Positions 9,545-18,063 of a DNA stretch of 64,000 bases are shown here, piece after piece. The DNA is taken from positions 1 to 64,000 of the forward strand of contig JASLHI010000005.1 of NCBI GenBank assembly GCA_030149815.1, in the 5' to 3' direction. Below the pieces are notes generated by a model. It was not told the DNA's origin and made no database searches. It saw nothing but the letters and a program-made list of their open reading frames with translations. Both the position numbers and the translations under genes were made by a program. Position 1 is the stretch's first letter. Every line of letters starts with the position of its first letter. The stretch is from Aquirhabdus sp. GTDB taxonomy: Bacteria > Pseudomonadota > Gammaproteobacteria > Pseudomonadales > Moraxellaceae.

Positions 9545-10663
9545 TTAAACTGATGGTGGTGTCGTTTTGGGCGTTTCTATCGTTTCGATTAAAACTTTGT
9601 CCTGAGTTGGGTCATAGGTGAGCCATTCGCGCCAAACTGCAAGAAGCATGGCTAAAATGACTGGGCCGATAAATAATCCAATCATTCCAAAAGCGGTTAA
9701 CCCACCTAAAACACCAAATAAAACGACAAGAAAAGGAATTTCAGTTGCGCTAGAAATTACGATTGGACGGAAAATATTATCAATGGTAAAGATGACAATT
9801 CCTGCCCATACGGCTAAACAAGTCGCTTCAAGCGGAAAGCCTGTTAACGCGAGCCATGCAACAGCCAAGCCCCATGCAATTGGGGATGCAAATGGAATCA
9901 TCGCTAACAGCGATGTGATGATTGCAAAGACAAATGCACCAGGTAAGCCCGCGAGACTGTACCCTATGAAAGCAAGTGTGCCTTGTGCAACAGCGGTGAG
10001 TACATTGCCATAAACGACAGCGCGTGTTGTGGCTGCAATCGCAGATAGATAATGATCGGCCTGTTTGCCAATAATGCGCTCAAGTGCTGATTTAATCTGC
10101 ACCATAATTCGAGCGCCATCTTTATAAAAAAAGAACATTGTGAGCAGACAGAATGCTAGGGAGGCAAGGTGTTCGGCTATATTTCCTACAAAGCGAGCGC
10201 CCTTACCAACTTGCTGGTGAAGTACTCCGCGTAATTGGGCTTCAAGTGCGTGAGGGTCGTCGTTAAGCTGTGCGACAACATCTTGTAAATAACCACCAAC
10301 CCACGGCATGTTTTGTAATGATATAGGCAGTATTAACTGTCCAGCCTTTAATTGATCGTGTAGTTGGTGATACCAATACACAATTTGATGTTCTAGGATG
10401 ATTAACCCAAATCCGATCGGCACGCCAACGACAATAACCAAACCAATCGTAACCGCTCCTGCAGCAGCATGCTCTCTACCTGAGAGTTTGCTTAAAGCCC
10501 ATTGATATAAAGGCCATGTGACATAAACTAAAACAGCTGCCCATGCGACAGGAGTGAGAAAAATCTTGAAAACTTCGAAGCTAAAGTAGGCTAGAGAGCC
10601 TAATAAAAGTGGCAATAACATACGCTGAATGGTTAATGTTGATATTGTGGATGACCTAGACAT
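9545..10663 (-). CDS. AI-2E family transporter (PerM/YdiK-like permease)
   Basis: 372 residues with about eight hydrophobic helices: two near the N-terminus, one at about 60-85, a hydrophilic stretch of about 60 residues, then a C-terminal block with GLPGAFVFAIITSLLAMIPF and the conserved IDNIFRPIVI segment, both typical of the family once named after the putative AI-2 exporter TqsA. Most members have no proven substrate, so no cargo is claimed. Monocistronic; the terminator at 9484-9516 closes it. Confidence 0.85.
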   Translation of the reverse strand: MSRSSTISTLTIQRMLLPLLLGSLAYFSFEVFKIFLTPVAWAAVLVYVTWPLYQWALSKLSGREHAAAGAVTIGLVIVVGVPIGFGLIILEHQIVYWYHQLHDQLKAGQLILPISLQNMPWVGGYLQDVVAQLNDDPHALEAQLRGVLHQQVGKGARFVGNIAEHLASLAFCLLTMFFFYKDGARIMVQIKSALERIIGKQADHYLSAIAATTRAVVYGNVLTAVAQGTLAFIGYSLAGLPGAFVFAIITSLLAMIPFASPIAWGLAVAWLALTGFPLEATCLAVWAGIVIFTIDNIFRPIVISSATEIPFLVVLFGVLGGLTAFGMIGLFIGPVILAMLLAVWREWLTYDPTQDKVLIETIETPKTTPPSV

Positions 10664-10879
10664 AGGTTGTGCGCCGAATATGAGTGAATTGTAGTTTACG
10701 AAGTTCGTGAGTTGAACAATGTTATCGCAATGTTATTCTGTTAGAAAAAATAAATGAAGAGATGCTATATTATCTGATCACCTGTATAACAATGGGTGAA
10801 TTTTAAACTTAATTTTTTTTAAATCCCTGAAAATCAGTCAAATCGTTCTAGTGAGAACAGATTGCAAGGAGTGCGAAAG

Positions 10880-11146
10880 ATGAAGCAAAGTCAAAACCGC
10901 CAATGGCAAGTTTGTTTTTTGGCGTTCGTGGTGCTTTTTGGTGCAACAGCATGCAGTAAACACAAAACTCCACCAAAACCAGATGCAGCTACTGAGAGCA
11001 AAACTTTGACTCCTGCAGAGCAAGCGCTTAAACAGCAAGAAACAGATAAACATGGTGATGATTACTATAAGGCTGACAATAAACAGCGTGTGAGCGAAGA
11101 AAATAGTATTATTGATGATGTAAATGCGAATACGACAAAGAAATAA
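10880..11146 (+). CDS. Small predicted lipoprotein
   Basis: 88 residues from ATG 10880. The start was chosen because AAGGAG (10866-10871) sits 8 bases upstream; an upstream in-frame TTG at 10862 lacks one. Residues 1-24 are a lipoprotein signal peptide (RQWQVCFLAFVVLFGATAC) with lipobox GATAC. The mature part is short, charged and probably disordered, rich in Lys, Asp and Thr. Position +2 is Ser, so an outer-membrane destination is expected by the Lol rule. No family recognised. Confidence 0.75.
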   Translation: MKQSQNRQWQVCFLAFVVLFGATACSKHKTPPKPDAATESKTLTPAEQALKQQETDKHGDDYYKADNKQRVSEENSIIDDVNANTTKK

Positions 11147-11272
11147 AGCTTTAAACTTTGGCGTGAGGGTGGTTTGGGCTTCTTAAACGTGCTGGAAAAT
11201 ATCATTTTCGACCTTTATTTAGCCCTATTTGGTGAATTCCTGAGCTGTCATTGATATTTATGATAATTCAGC

Positions 11273-11301
11273 TTGTGATTCTAGATTTGTTTTTGTAATA
11301 T
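11273..11301 (+). promoter_or_regulatory. Promoter of tRNA-Ser(GCU)
   Basis: -35 TTGTGA (11273-11278), exactly 17 bases, then -10 TAATAT (11296-11301), 12 bases before the tRNA 5' end. The discriminator GACCGCC is GC-rich. Confidence 0.72.
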
Positions 11302-11312
11302 GACCGCCTCGT

Positions 11313-11402
11313 GGTGAGATGGCCGAGTGGCTTAAGGTACTCCCCTGCTAAGGGAGAGTAGGTTAACCCCTACCGAGGGTTCGAATCCCTCTCTCACCGC
11401 CA
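11313..11402 (+). tRNA. tRNA-Ser, anticodon GCU
   Basis: Class II tRNA with acceptor GGTGAGA/TCTCACC, anticodon stem CTCCC/GGGAG around CTGCTAA (anticodon GCU), a long variable arm, a T-loop TTCGAAT, discriminator G and encoded CCA. It reads AGU and AGC. Confidence 0.96.
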
Positions 11403-11486
11403 TTTTTTTGCTGTATGTTTCAATGTTTCTAGATTTAATCATGAATTAAAGATAGAAAATAAATTGAACAAAAAGTAAAAAAATAG

Positions 11487-11516
11487 TTGACGTAAGATGT
11501 AGAAGTTCTATAGAAT
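11487..11516 (+). promoter_or_regulatory. Promoter of tRNA-Arg
   Basis: -35 TTGACG (11487-11492) and -10 within TATAGAAT (11509-11516), with a 16-18 base spacer depending on the hexamer taken. The following bases ACGCCACC are GC-rich. Transcription would start about 60 bases before the tRNA, leaving a 5' leader for RNase P to remove. Confidence 0.65.
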
Positions 11517-11583
11517 ACGCCACCTCGATGCAGTGAAGTTTGATGATATCGTATTGATTTCAAACAGCATTGTGTTGTAAATT

Positions 11584-11660
11584 GCGCTGGTAGCTCAGCT
11601 GGATAGAGCATCAGGCTACGAACTTGAGGGTCGGGGGTTCGACTCCCTCCCAGCGCACCA
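11584..11660 (+). tRNA. tRNA-Arg, anticodon ACG
   Basis: Acceptor GCGCTGG/CCAGCGC, D-loop with GCTGGATAGAGC, anticodon stem TCAGG/CTTGA around CTACGAA (anticodon ACG, normally modified to ICG), T-loop TTCGACT, encoded CCA. Its 3' end is the likely integration site of the decayed element that follows. Confidence 0.96.
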
Positions 11661-11693
11661 GATAATGTTCCACTACCGTTCACGGTAGACCAG

Positions 11694-11727
11694 AAAGCCC
11701 TTTAGCATCAAGCTTTAGGGCTTTTTT
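11694..11727 (+). terminator. Terminator after tRNA-Arg
   Basis: Stem AAAGCCCT / AGGGCTTT with an inner AGC/GCT pairing and a T run (11722-11727), 34 bases after the tRNA. Confidence 0.75.
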
Positions 11728-11773
11728 GTTGTTCATAGCAATTCATCTCGTACCATTGCAGACCACTTAAAAA

Positions 11774-11807
11774 GACGGTAAATTTGACGGTAAGGAATTT
11801 TACCGTC
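11774..11807. repeat. Left-end GACGGTAA sites (candidate integrase arm sites)
   Basis: Three copies of GACGGTAA: two direct (11774, 11786) and one inverted (TTTACCGTC at 11799-11807) that forms a palindrome with the second. The first two make up GACGGTAAATTTGACGGTAA, repeated exactly at 13292-13311. Tandem short sites at both ends are the pattern of integrase or excisionase arm binding sites; binding is inferred. Confidence 0.6.
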
Positions 11808-11833
11808 ATGTCATATAACGCGAGGGATTCGCG

Positions 11834-12070
11834 ATGCTAACAGATGCACAAATCAAAAAACTAAAATTACCACCTTCAACTCAAAAAGCCCCAGATAAAT
11901 ATCCATTTGGAAATGGGCTGCGCTTGTTTGTTTATGCTAATGGTAAAAAGATATGGTTCATTGACTATAGGCATGATGATAAGCGTAGACACCACGCCAT
12001 GTTAAATTCTAATCAATCAGGAATGGTCAGTGCTAGTATGGCTAAGGCGAGGTTATTGGGTTTTGTTTAG
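11834..12070 (+). pseudogene. Truncated tyrosine integrase, N-terminal domain only
   Basis: 78 codons. Residues 1-50 (MLTDAQIKKLKLP, then FGNGLRLFVYANGKKIW and YRHDDKRRH) match the N-terminal arm-binding domain (DUF4102 type) of tRNA-targeting tyrosine integrases. Near residue 68 SASMAKAR resembles the usual SLAKAR segment, then a stop follows. The core-binding and catalytic domains (R...HxxR...Y), about 300 residues, are absent from the sequence downstream. The start is preceded by GAGGG lying in the loop of a small hairpin, CGCGA/TCGCG (11819-11833). Non-functional as a recombinase. Confidence 0.8.
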
Positions 12071-12152
12071 GATATGCAAAAAGTAGAAATCCAATTTCAA
12101 TATTTTTTCGCACTGCTGCAATCATGAGAAAGCAGCAGTTCAATATTCGCTA

Positions 12153-12317
12153 TCAGTGATGTTCAGTTCCGATTTTCGTCACACTATCTATTTCCGTGCT
12201 TAGTTGCGAGCCGCAATGTTTGCATTTCCTAGCCCCTTTTATAATAAATTCGCGGCATTCTGGACATCTGATTTGCTCTTCATGAACTATGTCATTTGAA
12301 TAGCCAACATCAGTCAT
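12153..12317 (-). CDS. Small zinc-ribbon protein (54 aa)
   Basis: A short gene from ATG 12317 to TGA 12153 encoding 54 residues. It has CPEC (residues 18-21) and CKHCG (residues 32-36): two CxxC knuckles 10 residues apart with a Gly after the second, the zinc-ribbon pattern. The N-terminus is acidic, the C-terminus polar. It starts 28 bases downstream of the stop of the DUF2628-like membrane protein gene on the same strand, so the two are probably cotranscribed; zinc-ribbon peptides beside such membrane proteins are common. A GGTGG element lies upstream of the start. Function unknown. Confidence 0.7.
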   Translation of the reverse strand: MTDVGYSNDIVHEEQIRCPECREFIIKGARKCKHCGSQLSTEIDSVTKIGTEHH

Positions 12318-12344
12318 ATTAAGTCCACCAGTTGTTCCAATTGG

Positions 12345-12578
12345 TCAGTAACCTTGTTTGATGAGTGAATCAAGGTAAATTTTATTGTATAAAAATGCCA
12401 TGATAAACGTACCAAGCCAAGCCGTAACGCAGAAAATTACTATCATTAAAACAGCCATTAGAATGTCGCCACGCATCATGGCTGGAAACGGCCCAAATAG
12501 AAATGTTGTCCAAGAAAAACCGACAGGGGCAGTTTTAACTTGCCCTGTTTTACTATTTCTAAGTGTTATTTTTGACAT
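12345..12578 (-). CDS. Small DUF2628/HrgC-like membrane protein
   Basis: 77 residues. The N-terminus LRNSKTGQVKTAPVGFSWTT followed by FLFGPFPAMMRGD matches a family of small proteins often labelled HrgC or DUF2628, in which a basic leader precedes two hydrophobic helices (here about 37-68). The stretch ends YLDSLIKQGY, also typical. Located at the inner membrane, function unknown. Part of the cargo of the tRNA-Arg element, with the zinc-ribbon gene next downstream. Confidence 0.7.
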   Translation of the reverse strand: MSKITLRNSKTGQVKTAPVGFSWTTFLFGPFPAMMRGDILMAVLMIVIFCVTAWLGTFIMAFLYNKIYLDSLIKQGY

Positions 12579-12615
12579 TATTACTGTCTCACTTTAAGTG
12601 TTTATAGATTTCGGT

Positions 12616-13188
12616 CTATTGAATACATCCTAGCTGCTTTGCCATGAGGGAATACATTAGTGATCCTAAACCTTGTGTATCTGACTGCATATAAACACCG
12701 AATTTACCGTCTTTGTCATATCCGCCATAAAATCCCTCGAATCCGCCATAACCACCAAAGCCATTTTTAGCATTCATTTGCCCACAAACGGCAAGTTTAT
12801 TCTCTTCTTGCCCAAATTTTAGCTCTTTGAACTGAACTGAGTCTGGGTCTTTCATCATCATTTTTACATCATGTAGTAGCTTTGATTGCTCGGCAATATC
12901 CTTGCTTGTATCTGGTGTTGATGAAACTGTATTTGGGGTAGAGTTACTTTGTTGTGCCATTACTTCTTGATCATGCTGCGCTTGTTGTTCATTTGCACGC
13001 TTTTGTTTTTCTATAAGCTCAGTTCTTTGTATTGCCTCTGCTTTTTGTGTAGCCTCAGCTTTTTCTTGTGCTTTCGCGTTGTAGCGTAGAATGGCTAGTA
13101 CAATAATAACAATGAAGACAATTAATCCTACAATAATACTTAAAATTGTACTATTACCCCTTTGATTAACTTCACGATTCATATGCAT
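12616..13188 (-). CDS. Membrane-anchored coiled-coil protein, element cargo
   Basis: 190 residues. One hydrophobic helix (about 14-36) is followed by a Glu/Lys/Ala/Gln-rich coiled coil (about 38-80), a Ser/Thr linker, and a C-terminal domain with MMKDPDSVQFKEL and VCGQMNAKNGFGGYGGFEGF. That second motif block (DPDSVQF ... VCGxxNAKN.FGGY) occurs in many small phage and island proteins of unknown role. Start ATG 13188, with an alternative at codon 3 (MNREV). First gene of the three-gene minus-strand cargo set. Confidence 0.65.
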   Translation of the reverse strand: MHMNREVNQRGNSTILSIIVGLIVFIVIIVLAILRYNAKAQEKAEATQKAEAIQRTELIEKQKRANEQQAQHDQEVMAQQSNSTPNTVSSTPDTSKDIAEQSKLLHDVKMMMKDPDSVQFKELKFGQEENKLAVCGQMNAKNGFGGYGGFEGFYGGYDKDGKFGVYMQSDTQGLGSLMYSLMAKQLGCIQ

Positions 13189-13291
13189 CCCCTTAGCATA
13201 TCAATATGTTTTATTTACCCTATTCTATTGGGTATTCTGAATTTAACACAGAGTTTTCAACTGTAGAAGCGAGTATTAGGTATTCTTAAAT

Positions 13292-13311
13292 GACGGTAAA
13301 TTTGACGGTAA
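13292..13311. repeat. Right-end copy of the 20-base repeat
   Basis: GACGGTAAATTTGACGGTAA, identical over 20 bases to 11774-11793 and in the same orientation. It lies about 54 bases inside the tRNA-end-like sequence, mirroring the left end. Confidence 0.65.
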
Positions 13312-13364
13312 TTATTCTGATGTTGTTTTTTAATATAAATAATAAACAAATGCTTGTGTTGTTA

Positions 13365-13387
13365 GTTTGATGCCCTCCCAGACCATA
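13365..13387. other. Degenerate attachment-site-like sequence
   Basis: Contains GCCCTCCCAGACCATATA, resembling the tRNA-Arg 3' end and its flank (CTCCCTCCCAG, CGC, ACCAGATA) with CCCTCCCAG identical and three bases missing. Together with the repeats at both ends this suggests a decayed attR. Mismatches make it uncertain. Confidence 0.4.
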
Positions 13388-13413
13388 TACTGTTTCATCG
13401 CTGTTCTCAGCAG

Positions 13414-13448
13414 AAAAAACCCTTAAGCTTATTGTTTAAGGGTTTTTT
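13414..13448. terminator. Terminator downstream of the diguanylate cyclase gene
   Basis: AAAAAACCCTTAA pairs with TTAAGGGTTTTTT around a short loop. The symmetrical stem works for the minus-strand gene ending at 13482 and for reads coming from the element. Confidence 0.82.
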
Positions 13449-13481
13449 GTTGCCTAAATTTTATTTGCTGAAGATGTGTCT

Positions 13482-14603
13482 TCAAATTGTGGGCAAGTAT
13501 GGCGGAGTTGCTGTCATGATGCAATTTCGCCCAGCAATCTTTGCTTGATACATTGCGTCGTCTGCTTGCTCAAGAATCCATTTCTCTGAAGTATGACCTT
13601 CTGGTTGTTCCGCAACTCCTACGCTGACTGTGAAATAGACGGTTGTGGCTTCAAAAGTTGTGAGCGGTGTTTTTTCTACTGCAGCTCGAATACGTTCGGC
13701 GATGGAAAGCGCTTCTTCTAAGTTTGCTTCTAATAATAGAATGGCAAATTCGTCACCCCCCAAACGCACGACGGTATCGATTTGTCGTGCCATTTGCTGA
13801 CATATTTTTGCAAGCGTACAAATTGCAGCGTCACCTGATGAGTGACCATAAATGTCATTAATTTTTTTAAAATTATCAATATCTAATATGATGAGTGACA
13901 GAGGGTGTTTGAGACGTTGACTACGCATAATCTCATGGCAAATTGTGGGTATAAAATGTCGCCGATTACTTACACCAGTGAGTGGATCAGTGTTCGACAT
14001 TTGCGCGAGATTAATTTCGGATTCATAGCGTAAGCGATAGTTCAGTGCGAATGCAAAATGTGCCAGCATCATCGCGATTGCTGTAGGCCAAATGAGAACA
14101 GCGTATTGTGCATTTTGGAAGTTGTGAGCGACGCCGATAATGCCAAGAAATTGCGGAAATAGAGCAAACAGAAATGTACTAAAAAGATTTACACGGACAG
14201 AGAAACCTTGAAACATGAGGAGTGGAATAAATAAAAAAAATGTAAATCCACCAATACCATAAATCATTCCATTGTGAATTCTATTAAGAATCAGGATATA
14301 AACAAATAATCCAGTCATTCCTAGAGTGATTGATGCGAATTCTAGCAAGCGCCGATTCTGAATGTATTTGAAGGCGAATGGAAACCCTAAACTAGATAGG
14401 AACAGTAGTCTTAGCCCAATCGTATGACGTGCTCCGATGGGGTCTGTTACATAATCCCAGATCCAATGCGAGACCCCCACAGCCGCAGGCATGACAAACA
14501 TGATCGAAGAGAAACCACGAAGATCGTTCCATTTTTTGATCAGAACGGATTCTGGTTCAGTAAAGAATCTTAGAACGTTGAATCGCTCTTTGAGAGTCCG
14601 CAT
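13482..14603 (-). CDS. Membrane-bound GGDEF diguanylate cyclase
   Basis: 373 residues from ATG 14603, preferred over the ATG at 14621 because AGAAGGGA lies just upstream. Residues about 25-205 are six or seven hydrophobic helices forming an unassigned membrane sensor. Residues about 210-370 are a GGDEF domain with the intact signature RLGGDEFAILL near 278-288 and, five residues before GGDEF, RQID, a match to the RxxD inhibitory I-site. Expected reaction: 2 GTP to cyclic di-GMP at the inner membrane, with product feedback. No EAL domain. Alone in its transcription unit. c-di-GMP often controls exopolysaccharide, but no link to the locus at 24-50 kb is visible. Confidence 0.9.
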   Translation of the reverse strand: MRTLKERFNVLRFFTEPESVLIKKWNDLRGFSSIMFVMPAAVGVSHWIWDYVTDPIGARHTIGLRLLFLSSLGFPFAFKYIQNRRLLEFASITLGMTGLFVYILILNRIHNGMIYGIGGFTFFLFIPLLMFQGFSVRVNLFSTFLFALFPQFLGIIGVAHNFQNAQYAVLIWPTAIAMMLAHFAFALNYRLRYESEINLAQMSNTDPLTGVSNRRHFIPTICHEIMRSQRLKHPLSLIILDIDNFKKINDIYGHSSGDAAICTLAKICQQMARQIDTVVRLGGDEFAILLLEANLEEALSIAERIRAAVEKTPLTTFEATTVYFTVSVGVAEQPEGHTSEKWILEQADDAMYQAKIAGRNCIMTATPPYLPTI

Positions 14604-14882
14604 GTAATCCCTTCTTTCCATGAGGTGAGCATAATATTAGGGAGCCTTAGTAAATCTGATTTTACGTGCTTGGCAGATTTTTATACGGCGAATATCAACA
14701 TCCTGTTGCCTAATCTCCTGAGTCTACAAGCCTTCTAAGAAAGCGGCAAGATGTGATAACTGCGTCATGAAAAGTAGATTAGTATTTAAGTAGTAGAGGT
14801 TTTAGTGCGGATTTTAGATCTGATGCTCTTTAGAAAATCTATTTTAATGAAGTATGTATTTGTTTTAATGGGTTATTAGATG

Positions 14883-14917
14883 AAAAAACATAGCCCCACG
14901 TGAGTAGGGCTCTGTTT
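14883..14917 (-). terminator. Terminator of the RND efflux operon
   Basis: On the minus strand AAAACAGAGCCC pairs with GGGCTATGTTTT with one mismatch, followed by TTTTTT; it begins 5 bases after the stop at 14922. In 14604-14882 no gene or other clear signal is seen. Confidence 0.75.
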
Positions 14918-14921
14918 TGCT

Positions 14922-17900
14922 TTAACTTACTTTTTTGACTCTAAACCATGCTGCATAGAGTGCGGGCAGGAATAGTAACGTTAATGCGGTCGCGACAATG
15001 AGTCCACCCATAATTGCAACAGCCATAGGGCCAAAGAACACGCTGCGAGAGAGAGGAATCATGGCGAGCACTGCTGCGAGGGCGGTTAACACGATTGGGC
15101 GTAATCGTCGCACCGTTGCTTCAATGATAGCATCCCATGCGGTTCGCCCAGCTTGAATGTCTTGCTCAATTTGATCAATCAGAATTAATGAGTTACGCAT
15201 AATCATGCCTGATAGGGCGATCGTACCGAGCATGGCGACAAAACCGAATGGCTGTTGAAAAACGAGTAGGAAGATTGAAATGCCAATTAAGCCTAATGGT
15301 GCAGTGAGAAAAACAATCACAGTACGTGATGCACTACGAAGTTGCAGCATCAAAAGCGTGATGACGACAACTAAGAATAGAGGCATGCCAGCATTGACGG
15401 ATGTTTGTCCACGAGCAGAATCCTCGATTGTGCCTCCAACTGCTAATTGATAACCATAGGGAAGTTTGGCGCGAATGCCATCTAAGGTCGGCAGAATTTG
15501 ATTAATCAATGTAATGGGTTGGCTATTATCATAAATATCTGCACGAACCGTTACTGTGGGTAAGCGATCTCTGCGCCAAATAATGCCTTCTTCAAATCCA
15601 TACTCCAGAGTGGCGATTTGTGATAGTGGAATTGTGCCGCCATTTGTTGTGGGCACGGCAAGGCTAGATAGTGAGCTGACAGCACTGCGATCAAGTGCTG
15701 TTCCGCGCACTTGGATGTCAATCAGGGAAATATTTTCTCGGTATTCACTGACAGTGACGCCTGTGAGAGCACTTTGTAGGAAGTTTGCAAGATCTTGGCT
15801 GTTGACGCCAAGTGTGCGTGCGCGATCTTGATCAACGTTGAGGAAGATGGTTTTGCTTGGTTCTTCCCAATCTAGATGTACATTCACCACATGTGGATTT
15901 TCTTGTACTTTTTCAGCCACTTCGCGGGCAATTTTACGGACATCTTGAATGTCTTCGCCAGACACACGAAGTTGTACTGGATAGCCCACAGGGGGGCCAT
16001 TTTCGAGACGTGCGACACGAGTGCGGATATCTGGAAACGATTGATTCAAGGTTTTAATGAGCCAAGTTCTGATTTCCTCACGATCTTTTAATGTTTTAGC
16101 TAAGATAACGAATTGAGCAAAACTGGCTTGTGGCAATTGTTGATCGAGCGGAAGATAGAAACGCGGTGAGCCAGAGCCAATATAGGCAACGTAATTGTCG
16201 ATGCCTTGATGGTTTTTTAGTAATGCTTCGAGTTTTTTGGCTTGCGCTTCGGTTGCGGTCAAGGAGGCGCCTTCCGCCAGTTTCATGTCCACCATTAACT
16301 CTAAACGGCTGGAATCGGGAAAAAACTGTTGCTGTACAAAACCAAACAGAACAATCGAGCCGATAAAGGCTGCAACCGTAATCGCAATCACAGTTTTGCG
16401 ATAGCTGATACACCATTCTACGATACGACGGAAACGTTGATAAAACTGGGTCGCATAAGGATCGTGTACTTCTGAGTGGCTATCGTGATTCCGATGTGTT
16501 GAAGGGGATGTTTTTGACGTAGAGTTTTCAGTTTCAATCGCCTTATTTGGATTGATTTCAGCATCTTTCTTTTGGGTAAACTTAGGAAGTAATAAATCCC
16601 CTAAATACGGAACAAAAATCACAGCAGCTAACCATGATAATAATAAAGCAATGGTGACAACTTCAAAAATAGAGCGAGTATATTCACCCGTGCTGGACTC
16701 TGCTGTCGCAATGGGTAGAAAGCCTGCGGCTGTAATGAGTGTGCCTGTCAGCATTGGAAAAGCGGTTGAACTCCACGCAAAACTTGCTGCTTGCAGACGA
16801 CTAAAACCCTGTTCGAGTTTAATCAGCATCATTTCCACAGCAATAATCGCGTCGTCGACCAGCAAACCGAGCGCTAGAACCAGCGCGCCGAGTGAAATTT
16901 TATGTAGACCAATATCAAAAAAATGCATCGCGGCAAAAGTCATGGCGAGAACCAGCGGGATGGCCAGTGCAACGACCATTCCCGTGCGGAAGCCTAATGA
17001 AAAAAAACTCACCAATAATACGATGATGATTGCTTCGCCAAGTGCGTCTAAAAATTCACGAACGCCAGTTTTAACCGCAGCAGGTTGGTCTGAAACTTTG
17101 CGGAGCTCCATGCCAACTGGAAGATTTTTTTGAATTTCTGCAAAGTTACTTTCCAAATTCTTGCCTAAGCCCAAGATGTCGCCGCCAGCTTTCATGGACA
17201 CTTCGATACCAATCGCATCTTCACCCAAAAAACGCATACGGGGCTGGGATGGATCACTAAATCCACGATATACATCAGCAATATCACTGAGAATGAAACT
17301 GCGTCCTGCGACTTGAATTGGGAATTTTTTGATTTCATCGACTGATTTAAAGCGTCCGCTGACACGAAGTTGAATTCGATCCGTCGGTGTCTCGAAGAAC
17401 CCAGAAGGCGTGATCGAGTTCTGAGCTTGTAAAGCATCTTGTACGACTTGTAAGGGGAGACCTAGACTGGCAATTTTGGTATTTGAGAGTTCAATCCAGA
17501 TTTTTTCGTCTTGTAGACCAACGAGATCGACTTTACCAACATCTGGGACATTTTCGAGCTGAAGTTGAATGCGATCGGCATAATCTTTTAGAACCGCATA
17601 ATCAAAGCCTTTACCTGTCAGTGCATAGATGTTGCCATAATTGTCACCAAATTCGTCGTTGAAGTAGGGTCCTTGGACGCCTTGAGGCAAGGTTTGCTTA
17701 ATGTCGCCGACTTTTTTGCGGACTTGATACCACAAATTAGGAATTTCACTAGAATGCATCGAGTCTCGTGCAACAAAGCTAATCAGTGACTCACCAGGAC
17801 GAGAGTAAGAGATGACCTTGTCGTAATTTCCCGTCTCCATGACTTTCTTTTCGATTGGGTCGGTGACCAGTTTGGCGACTTCTTCTGCATTTGCTCCAGG

Positions 17901-18059
17901 CCAATAGGTCTGGATCACCATAACTTTAAAGGTGAACGGCGGATCTTCACTTTGACCGAGTTTGGTGTATGACACCGCACCTGTGATGCCAAGCAAGATC
18001 ATAAAATAAAGTACAAGCTGACGATTTTTGAGTGCCCAAGCAGAGAGATTAAAATTCAT
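14922..18059 (-). CDS. RND-family efflux pump permease
   Basis: 1045 residues with RND layout: N-terminal helix, a large periplasmic loop (about 35-330), helices 2-6 (about 335-490), a hydrophilic linker, helix 7, a second large loop, and five C-terminal helices. Helix 4 contains LALGLLVDDAIIAVE, with the acidic pair that relays protons. The sequence resembles TriC-like members of the hydrophobe/amphiphile efflux group rather than metal pumps. A Ser/Thr/His-rich insert (about residues 515-550) occurs in the central cytoplasmic linker. It follows its adaptor gene by 4 bases. No outer-membrane factor gene is adjacent, so a TolC-type protein encoded elsewhere is expected. Substrates unknown. Confidence 0.92.
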   Translation of the reverse strand: MNFNLSAWALKNRQLVLYFMILLGITGAVSYTKLGQSEDPPFTFKVMVIQTYWPGANAEEVAKLVTDPIEKKVMETGNYDKVISYSRPGESLISFVARDSMHSSEIPNLWYQVRKKVGDIKQTLPQGVQGPYFNDEFGDNYGNIYALTGKGFDYAVLKDYADRIQLQLENVPDVGKVDLVGLQDEKIWIELSNTKIASLGLPLQVVQDALQAQNSITPSGFFETPTDRIQLRVSGRFKSVDEIKKFPIQVAGRSFILSDIADVYRGFSDPSQPRMRFLGEDAIGIEVSMKAGGDILGLGKNLESNFAEIQKNLPVGMELRKVSDQPAAVKTGVREFLDALGEAIIIVLLVSFFSLGFRTGMVVALAIPLVLAMTFAAMHFFDIGLHKISLGALVLALGLLVDDAIIAVEMMLIKLEQGFSRLQAASFAWSSTAFPMLTGTLITAAGFLPIATAESSTGEYTRSIFEVVTIALLLSWLAAVIFVPYLGDLLLPKFTQKKDAEINPNKAIETENSTSKTSPSTHRNHDSHSEVHDPYATQFYQRFRRIVEWCISYRKTVIAITVAAFIGSIVLFGFVQQQFFPDSSRLELMVDMKLAEGASLTATEAQAKKLEALLKNHQGIDNYVAYIGSGSPRFYLPLDQQLPQASFAQFVILAKTLKDREEIRTWLIKTLNQSFPDIRTRVARLENGPPVGYPVQLRVSGEDIQDVRKIAREVAEKVQENPHVVNVHLDWEEPSKTIFLNVDQDRARTLGVNSQDLANFLQSALTGVTVSEYRENISLIDIQVRGTALDRSAVSSLSSLAVPTTNGGTIPLSQIATLEYGFEEGIIWRRDRLPTVTVRADIYDNSQPITLINQILPTLDGIRAKLPYGYQLAVGGTIEDSARGQTSVNAGMPLFLVVVITLLMLQLRSASRTVIVFLTAPLGLIGISIFLLVFQQPFGFVAMLGTIALSGMIMRNSLILIDQIEQDIQAGRTAWDAIIEATVRRLRPIVLTALAAVLAMIPLSRSVFFGPMAVAIMGGLIVATALTLLFLPALYAAWFRVKKVS

Positions 18060-18063
18060 GGTT

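Larger units (their letters stand above)
11661..13386. mobile_element. Remnant of a tRNA-Arg integrated element
   Basis: About 1.7 kb between the tRNA-Arg 3' end and a tRNA-end-like sequence at 13365-13386. It holds a truncated integrase N-terminus right beside the tRNA, a 20-base perfect direct repeat near both ends (11774 and 13292), and three small minus-strand genes of accessory type. Size and integrase loss imply decay by deletion; it cannot move by itself. The boundaries are inferred. Confidence 0.65.

Noticed and set aside
13482..14603. c-di-GMP control of the polysaccharide locus by this cyclase
   Set aside because: The genes are 9 kb apart, no PilZ domain is seen in the locus, and nothing in the sequence links them.
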